Origin: CAZWAP01 sp964632005
GTDB lineage: Bacteria; Planctomycetota; Phycisphaerae; Sedimentisphaerales; Anaerobacaceae
Direction of reading: 5' to 3'
Length of the DNA stretch: 26,957 nucleotides
Assembly (NCBI GenBank): GCA_964632005.1
Contig: CAZWAP010000033.1
Coordinates: forward strand, 1-26,957
Numbering within the stretch: position 1 is the first letter of the stretch; each line of letters begins with the position of its first letter. Under the pieces are notes generated by a model, which was not told where the DNA came from, did not search any database, and saw only the letters and a program-made list of their open reading frames with translations. Positions 7,941 to 14,774 of the stretch are shown here, one piece after another. A program made the translations under genes and the position numbers.

Positions 7941-10316
7941 GTGCGAAGCCAGCGTGAGAGTTTGTTTGCGGAGAAGGATTCTGCCTGGGCGGGGGCGGAG
8001 GAGTGTCAGCGCGGTCACATTGTGCGGGTAGCGTTCGAGTCTGGGGCGGAGGGGGAATTTGACTACGTTGTTCCGGCGGGGTTGTGGCCGATCGAGGTAG
8101 GGCAGCGGGTGGAGGCTCCGTTCGGGCGAGGGGACAAGCCGGCGGTTGGATTCTGTACGCAGGTGGATGTGGCGGTGGAGGAGTCTTTTCTGGCGGTCGG
8201 GCGTGGGCGGAGGCTGAAGGCGATATCGAGGGTCGTGGATGAGGAGCCGCTGGTGGATTCTGGGTTGATGGAGCTGGCCAGGTGGATAAGCAACTACTAC
8301 GTGTGTCCGTTGGGTCAGGTTCTTGCGGCGATGGTGCCGGGTGGCGTGAAGAAGGGGGCGGGGGTCAGGCGACAGAGATGCGTTTATCTTGCGCAGGGCG
8401 CTGATGGGGCGATCCGGGGTCTGCGTGGCAGGAAGCAGCGGCTTATCGTGGATTTCCTGCGGGAGCGTGGCGCGGTGGATCCGGGGACGGCGGTGGAGGT
8501 TGGGGCGGTTCTGGCGGCTGCAGGGTGCAGGGCCGAGCGTATCAGGAATCTGGTGGACAGGCAGGTTGTGAAGGTGATTGGCAAGCGGGTTTTTTCTTCG
8601 CCGCCGGCGATCCCGAGAAGCGTGGTAATTGAGTCTGGGCAGGTGGTTCTCAACAAAGAACAGGAGGAGGCACTCGGGCAGATAGAGGCGCGGATAGATT
8701 CGGGCAAGTTCGGGGTGACAGTTCTGCATGGTGTTACCGACAGCGGCAAGACGGAGCTGTATATACGTGCGATCGATGCGGTTGTGCGGCGCGGGCGGCA
8801 GGCTATCGTTCTGCTGCCGGAGATAGCGCTCACGGCGCAGACGGTCCAGCGTTTCGGGGCGAGATTCGAGCGGATAGCGGTGATGCATTCTGGCCTGACG
8901 GCTGCGCAGCGTAACGTGCAGTGGCAGAAGATCAAGGCTGGGAAGGCGGACGTGGTGATAGGTGCTCGCTCGGCGGTGTTCTCACCTGTGCCGAAGCTGG
9001 GGCTTTTGGTGGTGGACGAGGAGCACGAGCCGAGCTACAAGCAGGACACGGCGCCGCGGTACAACGGCAGGGACGTTGCGATCAAACGGGCGCAGCTTTC
9101 GGGTGCGTTTTGCATACTGGGCAGCGCGACGCCGTCGCTGGAGACCGTGGTTAATTGCCGGCGGAAGGGATACTTCAGCGTCGTTCGGCTTCGCAAGCGT
9201 GTGATGGACCTTCCGATGCCGGAGATGCATCTGGTGGATATGCGGCAAGAAGGGGTTGGGCCGAAGGGGGTAGCTCTTATAAGCGGTGTGCTGGAGAGGG
9301 CGTTGCGGGAGGTGCTGAGCCGGGGCGAACAGGCGATTCTGCTGTTGAACCGGCGGGGCTACAGCAGTTTCATATTCTGCCCGTCGTGCAAGCATGCGCT
9401 GCGTTGCAGCAACTGCGATGTGACGCTGACTTTCCACAGGTCGCGGTCTGGTGGGGGCGGTGGGCGTTTTAGAACGGTAACCGGTGATCATATCGTTGGG
9501 GGTTATGCGGTATGCCACTATTGCCTGGCGCAGACGCTGGTTCGGCGGGATTGCGCGGTGTGCGGTGGGTCGATGGTGATGGTCGGGCCGGGGTCTGAGC
9601 GATTGGAAGAGGAGCTTGGGGCGAAGTTTCCGGAGGCGCGGGTGGCTCGTGTTGACAGCGATTCGATGGCGGGGCGGGATTACTACCGGGTTCTTGGGGA
9701 CTTCGGGGAAGGTCGGATAGACATATTGGCGGGGACGCAAATGCTGGCGAAGGGGCTGCATTTTCCCAACGTGACGTTAGTGGGGATAATCAGCGCGGAT
9801 ACGTGTCTTTACCTGCCTGATTTTCGGTCGAACGAGCGGACGTTTCAGTTGATATGCCAGGTTGCGGGTCGCGCGGGTCGGTCGCCGAAGAAGGGGAGAG
9901 TTTACGTTCAGACGTTTCTGCCGGGTCAGCCTGCGATAGAGTTCGCATTGAAGGGGGATTTTGACGGGTTTGTGCGTGAAGAGCTCGAGCACCGGCGGGC
10001 GTGCAATTTGCCTCCGATATGGCGGCTGGCGGTCATATGGATGCGTGATATGCGATTCGAGCGGCTGGATTCGGCGTGCAAGGCGATGCGGGAGAGGATA
10101 GACCGGATCGTGGAGTCTGAGGGCCTGGGAGTGCGTGTTCGGGGGCCGATGCCGGCGGTCATCAGCCGGGTGCAGCGGTTTCACCGGATGCAGATCATCG
10201 TACAGGCCCCGGAAGCGGAGCGGCTGCAACGGCTGTTCGAGCGGCTTCGGGCGTCGGGGCCGATCCGGCCGGCGGTAAAGGTTGCCGTGGATATCGACCC
10301 GGTGAGCGTTTTATAG
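7941..10316 (+). CDS. priA: Primosomal protein N' (replication restart helicase PriA)
   Basis: 3'-to-5' superfamily 2 helicase that reloads the replisome at stalled forks. The 791-residue product shows an N-terminal 3'BD-like domain (FDYVVPAGL near 40, PFGRGDKPAVGF near 60-71), Walker A GVTDSGKT at 264-271, the DEEH box at 359-362, and two zinc-binding groups of four cysteines each (C480, C483, C489, C492 and C525, C528, C538, C541). GTQMLAKGLHFP near 598-609 and the QVAGRAGR motif follow. Between the two zinc groups there is an extra loop of about 24 residues with a run of glycines, longer than in E. coli PriA. The start is a GTG at 7941 with AGGGTCAGGG just before it; a later in-frame start is possible since conserved sequence begins near residue 27. 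Confidence 0.96.
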   Translation: MRSQRESLFAEKDSAWAGAEECQRGHIVRVAFESGAEGEFDYVVPAGLWPIEVGQRVEAPFGRGDKPAVGFCTQVDVAVEESFLAVGRGRRLKAISRVVDEEPLVDSGLMELARWISNYYVCPLGQVLAAMVPGGVKKGAGVRRQRCVYLAQGADGAIRGLRGRKQRLIVDFLRERGAVDPGTAVEVGAVLAAAGCRAERIRNLVDRQVVKVIGKRVFSSPPAIPRSVVIESGQVVLNKEQEEALGQIEARIDSGKFGVTVLHGVTDSGKTELYIRAIDAVVRRGRQAIVLLPEIALTAQTVQRFGARFERIAVMHSGLTAAQRNVQWQKIKAGKADVVIGARSAVFSPVPKLGLLVVDEEHEPSYKQDTAPRYNGRDVAIKRAQLSGAFCILGSATPSLETVVNCRRKGYFSVVRLRKRVMDLPMPEMHLVDMRQEGVGPKGVALISGVLERALREVLSRGEQAILLLNRRGYSSFIFCPSCKHALRCSNCDVTLTFHRSRSGGGGGRFRTVTGDHIVGGYAVCHYCLAQTLVRRDCAVCGGSMVMVGPGSERLEEELGAKFPEARVARVDSDSMAGRDYYRVLGDFGEGRIDILAGTQMLAKGLHFPNVTLVGIISADTCLYLPDFRSNERTFQLICQVAGRAGRSPKKGRVYVQTFLPGQPAIEFALKGDFDGFVREELEHRRACNLPPIWRLAVIWMRDMRFERLDSACKAMRERIDRIVESEGLGVRVRGPMPAVISRVQRFHRMQIIVQAPEAERLQRLFERLRASGPIRPAVKVAVDIDPVSVL

Positions 10317-10317
10317 T

Positions 10318-10346
10318 TTGCAGGGGTGCGAGAGGCGCGTTATATT
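10318..10346 (+). promoter_or_regulatory. Promoter of tRNA-Pro
   Basis: TTGCAG (10318-10323) and TATATT (10341-10346) are 17 nt apart. The start site would fall near 10353, nine nt before the mature tRNA. The -35 box begins 2 nt after the priA stop codon. The tRNA-Cys promoter downstream has the same TTGCA core and spacing, which supports both. Confidence 0.6.
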
Positions 10347-10361
10347 GGCCGGGGTAGCGAC

Positions 10362-10436
10362 CGGGGAGTAGCTCAGTTTGGCCAGAGCGCTGCGTTCGGG
10401 ACGCAGAGGTCGCTGGTTCAAATCCAGTCTCCCCGA
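10362..10436 (+). tRNA. tRNA-Pro(CGG)
   Basis: A complete cloverleaf: acceptor stem CGGGGAG (10362-10368) pairs with CTCCCCG (10429-10435), discriminator A at 10436. The D arm is in TAGCTCAGTTTGGCCAGAGCG. The anticodon stem CTGCG/CGCAG encloses the loop TTCGGGA, giving anticodon CGG for proline codon CCG. The T arm is GCTGG-TTCAAAT-CCAGT with one G-U pair. CCA is not encoded, so a CCA-adding enzyme is required. Confidence 0.95.
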
Positions 10437-10458
10437 GTGTGGTTTTTTGAAGGCCAGG

Positions 10459-10493
10459 CTCAATTGCCTGCCGGGGCAGGCATCTGGATTGAG
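10459..10493 (+). other. Hairpin downstream of tRNA-Pro
   Basis: TGCCTGC (10465-10471) and GCAGGCA (10476-10482) form a 7-bp stem with loop CGGG. Flanking CTCAAT (10459-10464) and ATTGAG (10488-10493) can extend it after a 5-nt bulge. A T run (10443-10448) lies before rather than after it, so it is not a standard intrinsic terminator; it may be a processing or 3'-end element of the tRNA-Pro transcript. Confidence 0.4.
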
Positions 10494-10595
10494 GGGGTCT
10501 GATGATTTATGTTTTCTGGGGGAGAGAGGGTATCGTAGAAGCGGTGAGGGGGGTGGGGAATCGGCTTTTGAGGCGAGAGGGGAGCGGAAATTTCG

Positions 10596-10624
10596 TTGCA
10601 CGAGAGAGGCGAGGGGTGTAAATT
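10596..10624 (+). promoter_or_regulatory. Promoter of tRNA-Cys
   Basis: TTGCAC (10596-10601) and TAAATT (10619-10624) are separated by 17 nt, with a start expected near 10631, six nt before the tRNA. The box sequence and geometry match those of the tRNA-Pro promoter. Confidence 0.6.
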
Positions 10625-10636
10625 AAGAAGGGCATT

Positions 10637-10710
10637 GGCGGCGTAGCCAAGAGGACTAAGGCGACGGTTTGCAAAACCGTTATTCGTCGGTTCGAATCCG
10701 ACCGCCGCCT
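10637..10710 (+). tRNA. tRNA-Cys(GCA)
   Basis: Acceptor stem GGCGGCG (10637-10643) pairs with CGCCGCC (10703-10709). The discriminator is T at 10710, the U73 identity element of cysteine tRNAs. The anticodon stem ACGGT/ACCGT encloses TTGCAAA, giving anticodon GCA. The T arm is CGTCGG-TTCGAAT-CCGACC-like with a standard TTCGAAT loop. No CCA is encoded. Confidence 0.95.
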
Positions 10711-10792
10711 ATCAGGGTTGCTGGGTGGAGCCGGCTGGCGATCGAACAGCGCGGCGGAAGCGGCAAGGTGCCCGGGCTGGCGTAGAAAGGGG

Positions 10793-10821
10793 TTGACCGG
10801 CGAGTTTTGGACATCTATCGT
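10793..10821 (+). promoter_or_regulatory. Possible upstream promoter, tandem with the one at 10842
   Basis: TTGACC (10793-10798) and TATCGT (10816-10821) are 17 nt apart. The -35 is good and the -10 weak. If active it would give a longer form of the short transcript described at 10842-10940. Confidence 0.3.
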
Positions 10822-10841
10822 AAAAAAATCGTCTATAGGGC

Positions 10842-10869
10842 TTGACATCGGCGGTGCTGCGCGTATAAA
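10842..10869 (+). promoter_or_regulatory. Near-consensus promoter of a short transcript
   Basis: TTGACA (10842-10847), a perfect -35, is followed after 16 nt by TATAAA (10864-10869). It is the closest match to the consensus on the plus strand of this window. No gene starts within 270 nt downstream, and an intrinsic terminator lies about 65 nt after the predicted start. Confidence 0.7.
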
Positions 10870-10875
10870 GGAATA

Positions 10876-10940
10876 TAGGACGAACGGCATCTTCTATTTA
10901 TTTCTTCCTCTGCCCCTGTGCAATGCAGGGGCACTTTTTT
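10876..10940 (+). ncRNA. Candidate small RNA or short leader transcript, about 65 nt
   Basis: The segment lies between a near-consensus promoter and a perfect intrinsic terminator and contains no plausible coding sequence. Its first 35 nt are weakly structured and end in a pyrimidine tract (CTTCTATTTATTTCTTCCTC, 10891-10910). Such a tract could pair with Shine-Dalgarno regions of target mRNAs. The 3' half is the terminator hairpin itself. This build (unstructured C/U-rich 5' part plus terminator) is typical of trans-acting bacterial small RNAs. Alternatively it is an attenuated leader for the macrodomain gene, whose ATG is 210 nt further on. Confidence 0.5.
10911..10940 (+). terminator. Intrinsic terminator
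   Basis: TGCCCCTG (10911-10918) pairs perfectly with CAGGGGCA (10926-10933) around a 7-nt loop, followed by C and six T residues (10935-10940). This is a textbook rho-independent terminator, the clearest in the window. Confidence 0.85.
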
Positions 10941-11149
10941 GGCGGCGAGGTCGGCGCGTGCGGCGCCCGTGGGGGGGGCGAGGCGGGGGCCTGCAGGGGC
11001 CCAGGGCAGCGGTCCAGGAGCAGCTTTTGGGCGGGCGTAGACGGGGCAGGCTGCTGGTTAGAGGGCGGATTTTACTTCCAATTGCGTGGAGGGCGGGTAA
11101 TCTATTTCACGTCTAAGATGGGTCTGGCAGGTAAGGAGCAGTGGAGATT

Positions 11150-11680
11150 ATGCGTGTCAGCGTTTCCGAGAAGGTGATAGAGCTGGTTGAGGGCGACATA
11201 ACCGAACTGGATACGGATGCGATTGTCAATGCCGCGAACGCTCAGTTGGTACTCGGCGGCGGCGTGGCGGGTGCGATCCGCAGAAAAGGTGGGGCTTCGA
11301 TCCAGGCTGAATGCAACAAGATCGGTGGGGCCTCCGTGGGCGGCGCGGTGATAACGGGCGGGGGGAAGCTGAAGGCGAAGCACGTGATCCACGCGGTGGG
11401 GCCGCGTATGGGAGAAGGCGACGAAGACGAGAAGCTCAAGAGCGCGACTCTGAACTCGCTTAAATTAGCTGATGCGCACGGCCTGAAGAGTATTGCGTTT
11501 CCTGCCATAAGCACGGGCATATTCGGCTTCCCGATTCAGCGTTGTGCCGAGATAATGCTGAGCACGGCGGTCGAGTATCTCAAAGGGGATACGGGGCTCT
11601 CGAGGGTAGTATTCTGCCTGTTCAGCGGCTCGGATTACGAGCTGTTTGCCAGAGAACTTGAGCGGGAAACGTCGAGATGA
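11150..11680 (+). CDS. Macrodomain protein, probable ADP-ribose/O-acetyl-ADP-ribose hydrolase
   Basis: A single-domain macro protein of 176 residues, of the MacroD/YmdB-related type that binds ADP-ribose and often removes ADP-ribose from proteins or hydrolyses O-acetyl-ADP-ribose. Visible motifs are GDIT at 15-18, the ligand-binding NAAN at 27-30, a glycine-rich GGGVAGAI loop starting near 36, HAVGP near 83, and FPAISTGIFGFP, which forms the phosphate-binding loop. ATG 11150 was chosen because AAGGAG at 11133-11138 and GGAG at 11142-11145 lie upstream; a GTG at 11141 is too close to the AAGGAG. Its TGA overlaps the ATG of the next gene (ATGA), so the two are translationally coupled. The domain assignment is sure, the precise activity is inferred. 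Confidence 0.92.
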   Translation: MRVSVSEKVIELVEGDITELDTDAIVNAANAQLVLGGGVAGAIRRKGGASIQAECNKIGGASVGGAVITGGGKLKAKHVIHAVGPRMGEGDEDEKLKSATLNSLKLADAHGLKSIAFPAISTGIFGFPIQRCAEIMLSTAVEYLKGDTGLSRVVFCLFSGSDYELFARELERETSR

Positions 11681-12720
11681 AGGCGGTTTTGTTAGACAGG
11701 GCTGCGCCGGTTGAGGAAAGGCCCCTGCGCGTGGCTGAGCTTGCGAGGCCGGTGCCGGCAGAGGGGGAGATTCTTGTGCGGGTTTCCTGCTGCGGGATGT
11801 GTCATACCGACCTGGACGAGGTAGAAGGCCGACTGAGTCCCAGCAAGTTTCCGATTATACCGGGGCACCAGATAGTCGGGACGGTGGCGGCGAAAGGGGA
11901 AGGGGCGGGGGCTTTCTCCATTGGTGAGCGGGTAGGTGTGAGCTGGCTATATTCGTCGTGCGGGAGGTGTGGTTTTTGTCGCGAGGGGCGTGAAAACCTG
12001 TGCGAGCAGGCCAGGTGGACCGGCAAGGATGCGGACGGCGGCTACGCTGAATACGTGGTTGTGCCGCAGAGGTCGGCACATCCGATCCCTGAGGTATTCT
12101 CTGATGCGCAGGCGGCTCCGCTGTTTTGCGCGGGGGTGATAGGTTACCGGGCGGTGCGGCTGGCGGAAATCAGGAACGGTCAGGTTGTCGGCTTATTCGG
12201 CTTCGGGGCCTCGGGGCACATCGTGATCCAGGTTCTCCGGCGTCGGTTTCCGGACAGCCCGGTATTTGTTTTTACGCGAAGCGCGGAGCACAGGGCGTTA
12301 GCGAAGAAGCTCGGCGCAGCCTGGGCGGCCCCGCCGGATGAGATGCCCCCGGCCAAGGTTGACAAGGCGATCGATTTTACCCCGGTCGGCGAGACTGTCC
12401 GGAGGGCTCTGGTGGTGCTGGAGAGGGGGGGCCGACTGGTGATAAACGCGATCCGCAAGATGACGGCGGTGCCGGAGCTCGACTATGCCGAACATCTGTG
12501 GCTGGAGAAGGAGATAAAGAGCGTGGCGAATGTAACGCGGCGTGACGCCGAGGAGTTTCTGGTCCTGGCCGGCCAGATCCCGATCGTTCCTGAGGTTGAG
12601 GAATTCGAGCTGGAAGAGGCGAACGAGGCCTTGATTCTGTTAAAACAGGCGAAGATCAGGGCTGCGGCGGTGCTGAACCTCCGGGCTCAGGGGCTCGCGG
12701 CGGGCCGGCGCGTGAATTGA
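11677..12720 (+). CDS. Zinc-dependent alcohol dehydrogenase, propanol-preferring type
   Basis: Medium-chain NAD(P)-dependent alcohol dehydrogenase of 347 residues, expected to interconvert short primary alcohols and aldehydes. Catalytic zinc ligands are in CGMCHTD (C39) and GHQ (H64); the usual GHE glutamate is replaced by glutamine (Q65). The structural zinc site is C95, C98, C101 and C109 in a C-G-x-C-x2-C-x7-C pattern. GFGASG is the dinucleotide-binding loop. GGYAEY, LFCAGVIGYRA and SVANVTRRDAEEFL are typical of the propanol-preferring AdhA group rather than of sugar or threonine dehydrogenases. It overlaps the macrodomain gene by 4 nt, suggesting a two-gene operon; a functional link through NAD metabolism is only a guess. 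Confidence 0.92.
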   Translation: MKAVLLDRAAPVEERPLRVAELARPVPAEGEILVRVSCCGMCHTDLDEVEGRLSPSKFPIIPGHQIVGTVAAKGEGAGAFSIGERVGVSWLYSSCGRCGFCREGRENLCEQARWTGKDADGGYAEYVVVPQRSAHPIPEVFSDAQAAPLFCAGVIGYRAVRLAEIRNGQVVGLFGFGASGHIVIQVLRRRFPDSPVFVFTRSAEHRALAKKLGAAWAAPPDEMPPAKVDKAIDFTPVGETVRRALVVLERGGRLVINAIRKMTAVPELDYAEHLWLEKEIKSVANVTRRDAEEFLVLAGQIPIVPEVEEFELEEANEALILLKQAKIRAAAVLNLRAQGLAAGRRVN

Positions 12721-13189
12721 TGTTTTTGGGGTGCTCAAAGGTGGTACAATAAGGCTGGTCGGCTGATTACAGTCTGGATGGCGTTGCGGTTAGCGGATTG
12801 TCAAATCAGCTTTCGGTGATTTGGGTGCCCTGGCCATCGAGTGGCGGCTGGCGAGGAGCAGCAGGCCGCGCGTGGAGGATTTGGCGATGAGCAATGCTGT
12901 ATTTACCGCAGCTTGCCTAATATAAACCAGTGAGGACAGCGCGCCGGGGGCTGTTATTTGCAGGTCAGGGAAACGAGCGGGCGAGTTGTTGTTGGCGGAG
13001 GTGGTTGGGGGATGGCAGAAGGCCGGCGGTCTGCGTAGAGCGAAATCCCCGCCGACCACGTTGAATTTTCCGGGCGAATCTGGTAGATTGTTTGGAGGGA
13101 AGGCGTGGTCTCGTGTACATTATCGAAGCTCAGGGACCCCGTGCAGGGTATTATCCGGGCGTGGTGCGGTGCATTCTGCGGGTTGGGCG
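12721..13189. other. Gene-poor stretch between alcohol dehydrogenase and ferritin-like genes
   Basis: No convincing gene. A -10-like TACAAT is at 12745-12750 without a good -35. From about 12790 to 12920 both strands stay open: 41 codons on the plus strand after a TAG, and 90 codons on the minus strand (12790-13059). Neither has a recognised domain. A small hairpin, AAATCA...TGATTT with an 8-nt loop, lies near 12805-12825. The promoter of the ferritin-like gene is at 13061-13089. Confidence 0.5.
13061..13089 (+). promoter_or_regulatory. Candidate promoter of the ferritin-like gene
   Basis: TTGAAT (13061-13066) and TAGATT (13084-13089) are 17 nt apart, each matching the consensus at four of six positions. 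The leader would be about 95 nt long. Confidence 0.4.
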
Positions 13190-13678
13190 ATGGAGACGAA
13201 ATTCAACGTTTTTGAGATCTTCCAAATAGCGGAGAAGATCGAGCACAACTGGGCCAAATTCTACCTGAAAGCGGCTGAGCTGTTCGAGGATCCGGAACGT
13301 CGAGAGATCTTCCACCGGCTTGCAAACTGGAAGGCCAGGCACGAGAAGGAGCTGGCGGAGAGGAGGGAACGTTTCTCTGAGAAGACCGGTCAGTTCGGCA
13401 CTTTTGACCCGGACAACTACGTATTGTCGAACCCCCAGGTAATGGCCGGACTGGCCCTATTCACGAAAGGGCCGGCTATAAGCAGGAGCGTGGCGGGGCG
13501 AGAGGGTAAGAAGGAGATCTTCAAAGACGCGATAAAAAGGTCAAAACAGGCCATTGTATTCTACAACGGGCTGAAGGACTTCGCCAAGGATCCAGCGAGC
13601 AAGGACATGCTCGAGCAGCTTATAAAGGAGGAAACGCGGCACATCCGTACGCTGGCGGATGAATTAGAGAAAGATTAG
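13190..13678 (+). CDS. Ferritin-like (rubrerythrin-type) diiron domain protein
   Basis: A 162-residue all-helical protein with the spacing of a four-helix ferritin-like bundle: EKIEHNWAKFYLKAA near 13-27, HRLANWKARHEKEL near 43-56, FYNGLKDFA and EETRHIRTLADEL at the C-terminus. The Glu/His pairs (E..H, RHE, EETRH) are the expected diiron ligands. Such proteins act in peroxide reduction, iron handling or related redox roles in anaerobes. There is no C-terminal rubredoxin (CxxC) domain, so it is not a full rubrerythrin. ATG 13190 was chosen because helical homology begins there; the open upstream extension has non-protein-like composition. The ribosome binding site is weak. Cytoplasmic; substrate unknown. 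Confidence 0.82.
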   Translation: METKFNVFEIFQIAEKIEHNWAKFYLKAAELFEDPERREIFHRLANWKARHEKELAERRERFSEKTGQFGTFDPDNYVLSNPQVMAGLALFTKGPAISRSVAGREGKKEIFKDAIKRSKQAIVFYNGLKDFAKDPASKDMLEQLIKEETRHIRTLADELEKD

Positions 13679-14267
13679 CTCGTGTGGCTGTGGCAGAGGG
13701 TTAGAGGCACTTTGTCTTCGAGGGCGATGCGGCTGGCAGGGGCAAAAAGTTTGTCCTTTCTGGAATAAACTGATTGAAACCGGCATCGGCCACCCAATAG
13801 AATACGGAGGATGCGTTTGTTTGGTTACCGGTTTTAGCGTTAGATAAGGGAGCGAACCCAATCGTCTTGAAGGAGTAGTTTATTAGCAGGAAAACTGAAA
13901 TCTGGCTTTTCGAAGGAGGATAAGGCAGGATGCGAACGCTCGGGCAAGGGCTGGGGTTTGAAGCCCGGGGGCCCGGCGGTGGTAGACAAGGGATTGTTTG
14001 TCATGGTAATTCGAACCGGCTGGGGGCCAGTCTGGCGGTGCAAGAACCAAATTGAGAATGCAAAGTTATAGGACCCTGAGGAGGTCGGGGCGTGGGTTTT
14101 GGTTTTTGTAATTGCTGCCAAGAGGGCGAGTTACGTCAATTCTGGGCGGCAAAGCGGTCGGTTCGGGTCGGTAAAGATGGGCAGGTCATCGGTGGGCGTT
14201 TTCGGGGGTGGACCGGCGGCAGTGGATGAGCGGACCGTTGTGGTATGCACATTGAGGGGTTGGGTTT
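13679..14267. other. Gene-poor stretch of 589 nt, more AT-rich than its surroundings
   Basis: No gene that I can support. A possible promoter lies at 13774-13803. A 93-codon minus-strand ORF (13840-14121) starts with TTG and is rich in Ser, Thr and Pro. A 41-codon plus-strand ORF begins at ATG 13930 with AAGGAGG about 10 nt upstream. Neither shows a domain. The region may contain a decayed gene or a non-coding RNA. Confidence 0.5.
13774..13803 (+). promoter_or_regulatory. Possible promoter followed by a tiny leader ORF
   Basis: TTGAAA (13774-13779) and TAGAAT (13798-13803) are 18 nt apart. GGAGG follows immediately at 13806-13810 and overlaps into an ATG that would encode MRLFGYRF before a stop. 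The next supported gene is more than 450 nt away, so what it would transcribe is unclear. Confidence 0.3.
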
Positions 14268-14726
14268 ATGGAGTCAGAGAAGAAAGGACATTCTGAACAG
14301 CAGGAAGGTAAATCGTCTGCGAAGCTTCTCCAGAAGCTGCGCGAACAGCTAAACTCTTCGAACGCATCGATAAGGCGGCAGGCTGCTTTCAACCTATCGT
14401 GGTTACAGGAAGACGGGCTGGAGATTCTCAAGGCCGTGATGTACGGTAATGGGCCGACGAAGACGAAGAACGCTGCTGCCTACGGACTGCGAAAGATGCG
14501 AGGCAGGATGAAGAAGATGGCCCTGGATGTTCTCAAGGAGGGTCTGGAGCATAGTAACAGCTCGACGAGGGAGGCCTGCGAGCATGCTCTGGAGCTATTG
14601 GGGGAGATCAAGAAAGAACCCGGCCGGAACCGCAAGCGACCGCGAGTGAGGATAAAGGAGATCCCTGCAAGAGGTAGGTCCCAGAGGAGGGCCTTTGTGC
14701 CCCGGACAGGCACGCGGAGCCGGTGA
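14268..14726 (+). CDS. Small HEAT-repeat protein with basic C-terminal tail
   Basis: A 152-residue soluble protein. After a charged N-terminus (residues 1-20) there are two to three HEAT-type helical repeats: LREQLNSSNASIRRQAAFNLSWL, LEILKAVMYGN-(..)-KNAAAYGLRKM and LKEGLEHSNSSTREACEHALELLG. Each has the conserved Arg/Ala positions of the second helix. The last 40 residues are strongly basic (Arg/Lys-rich, e.g. GRNRKRPRVRIKEI), suggesting contact with nucleic acid or acidic partners. HEAT repeats act as binding scaffolds; no enzymatic motif is present. ATG 14268 follows a weak GAGGGG motif. It ends 48 nt from the convergent RNase HII-like gene. Confidence 0.85.
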   Translation: MESEKKGHSEQQEGKSSAKLLQKLREQLNSSNASIRRQAAFNLSWLQEDGLEILKAVMYGNGPTKTKNAAAYGLRKMRGRMKKMALDVLKEGLEHSNSSTREACEHALELLGEIKKEPGRNRKRPRVRIKEIPARGRSQRRAFVPRTGTRSR

Positions 14727-14774
14727 GAGGTGGATACCGTCCGGGAGAAGTTCGGGAGGGCGGCGGTGCAGTGG

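Noticed and set aside
10362..10710. tRNA genes as an integration site of a mobile element
   Set aside because: No integrase, no direct repeat of the tRNA 3' end, and no foreign gene set downstream.
10718..11116. 132-codon plus-strand ORF after tRNA-Cys
   Set aside because: It runs across a strong promoter and a perfect intrinsic terminator and has Gly/Arg low-complexity composition, as expected for a chance ORF in GC-rich DNA.
12790..13059. 90-codon minus-strand ORF in the gap before the ferritin-like gene
   Set aside because: The plus strand is open over part of the same stretch, it runs into the promoter of the ferritin-like gene, and no domain or ribosome binding site is visible.
13930..14055. 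41-codon plus-strand ORF with AAGGAGG upstream
   Set aside because: The Shine-Dalgarno-like motif is good, but the product is short and Gly-rich without domain, and the surrounding region is non-coding in character.
13840..14121. 93-codon minus-strand ORF between the ferritin-like and HEAT genes
   Set aside because: It begins with TTG, has no ribosome binding site, is biased to Ser, Thr and Pro, and shows no domain. Kept only as part of the gene-poor stretch.
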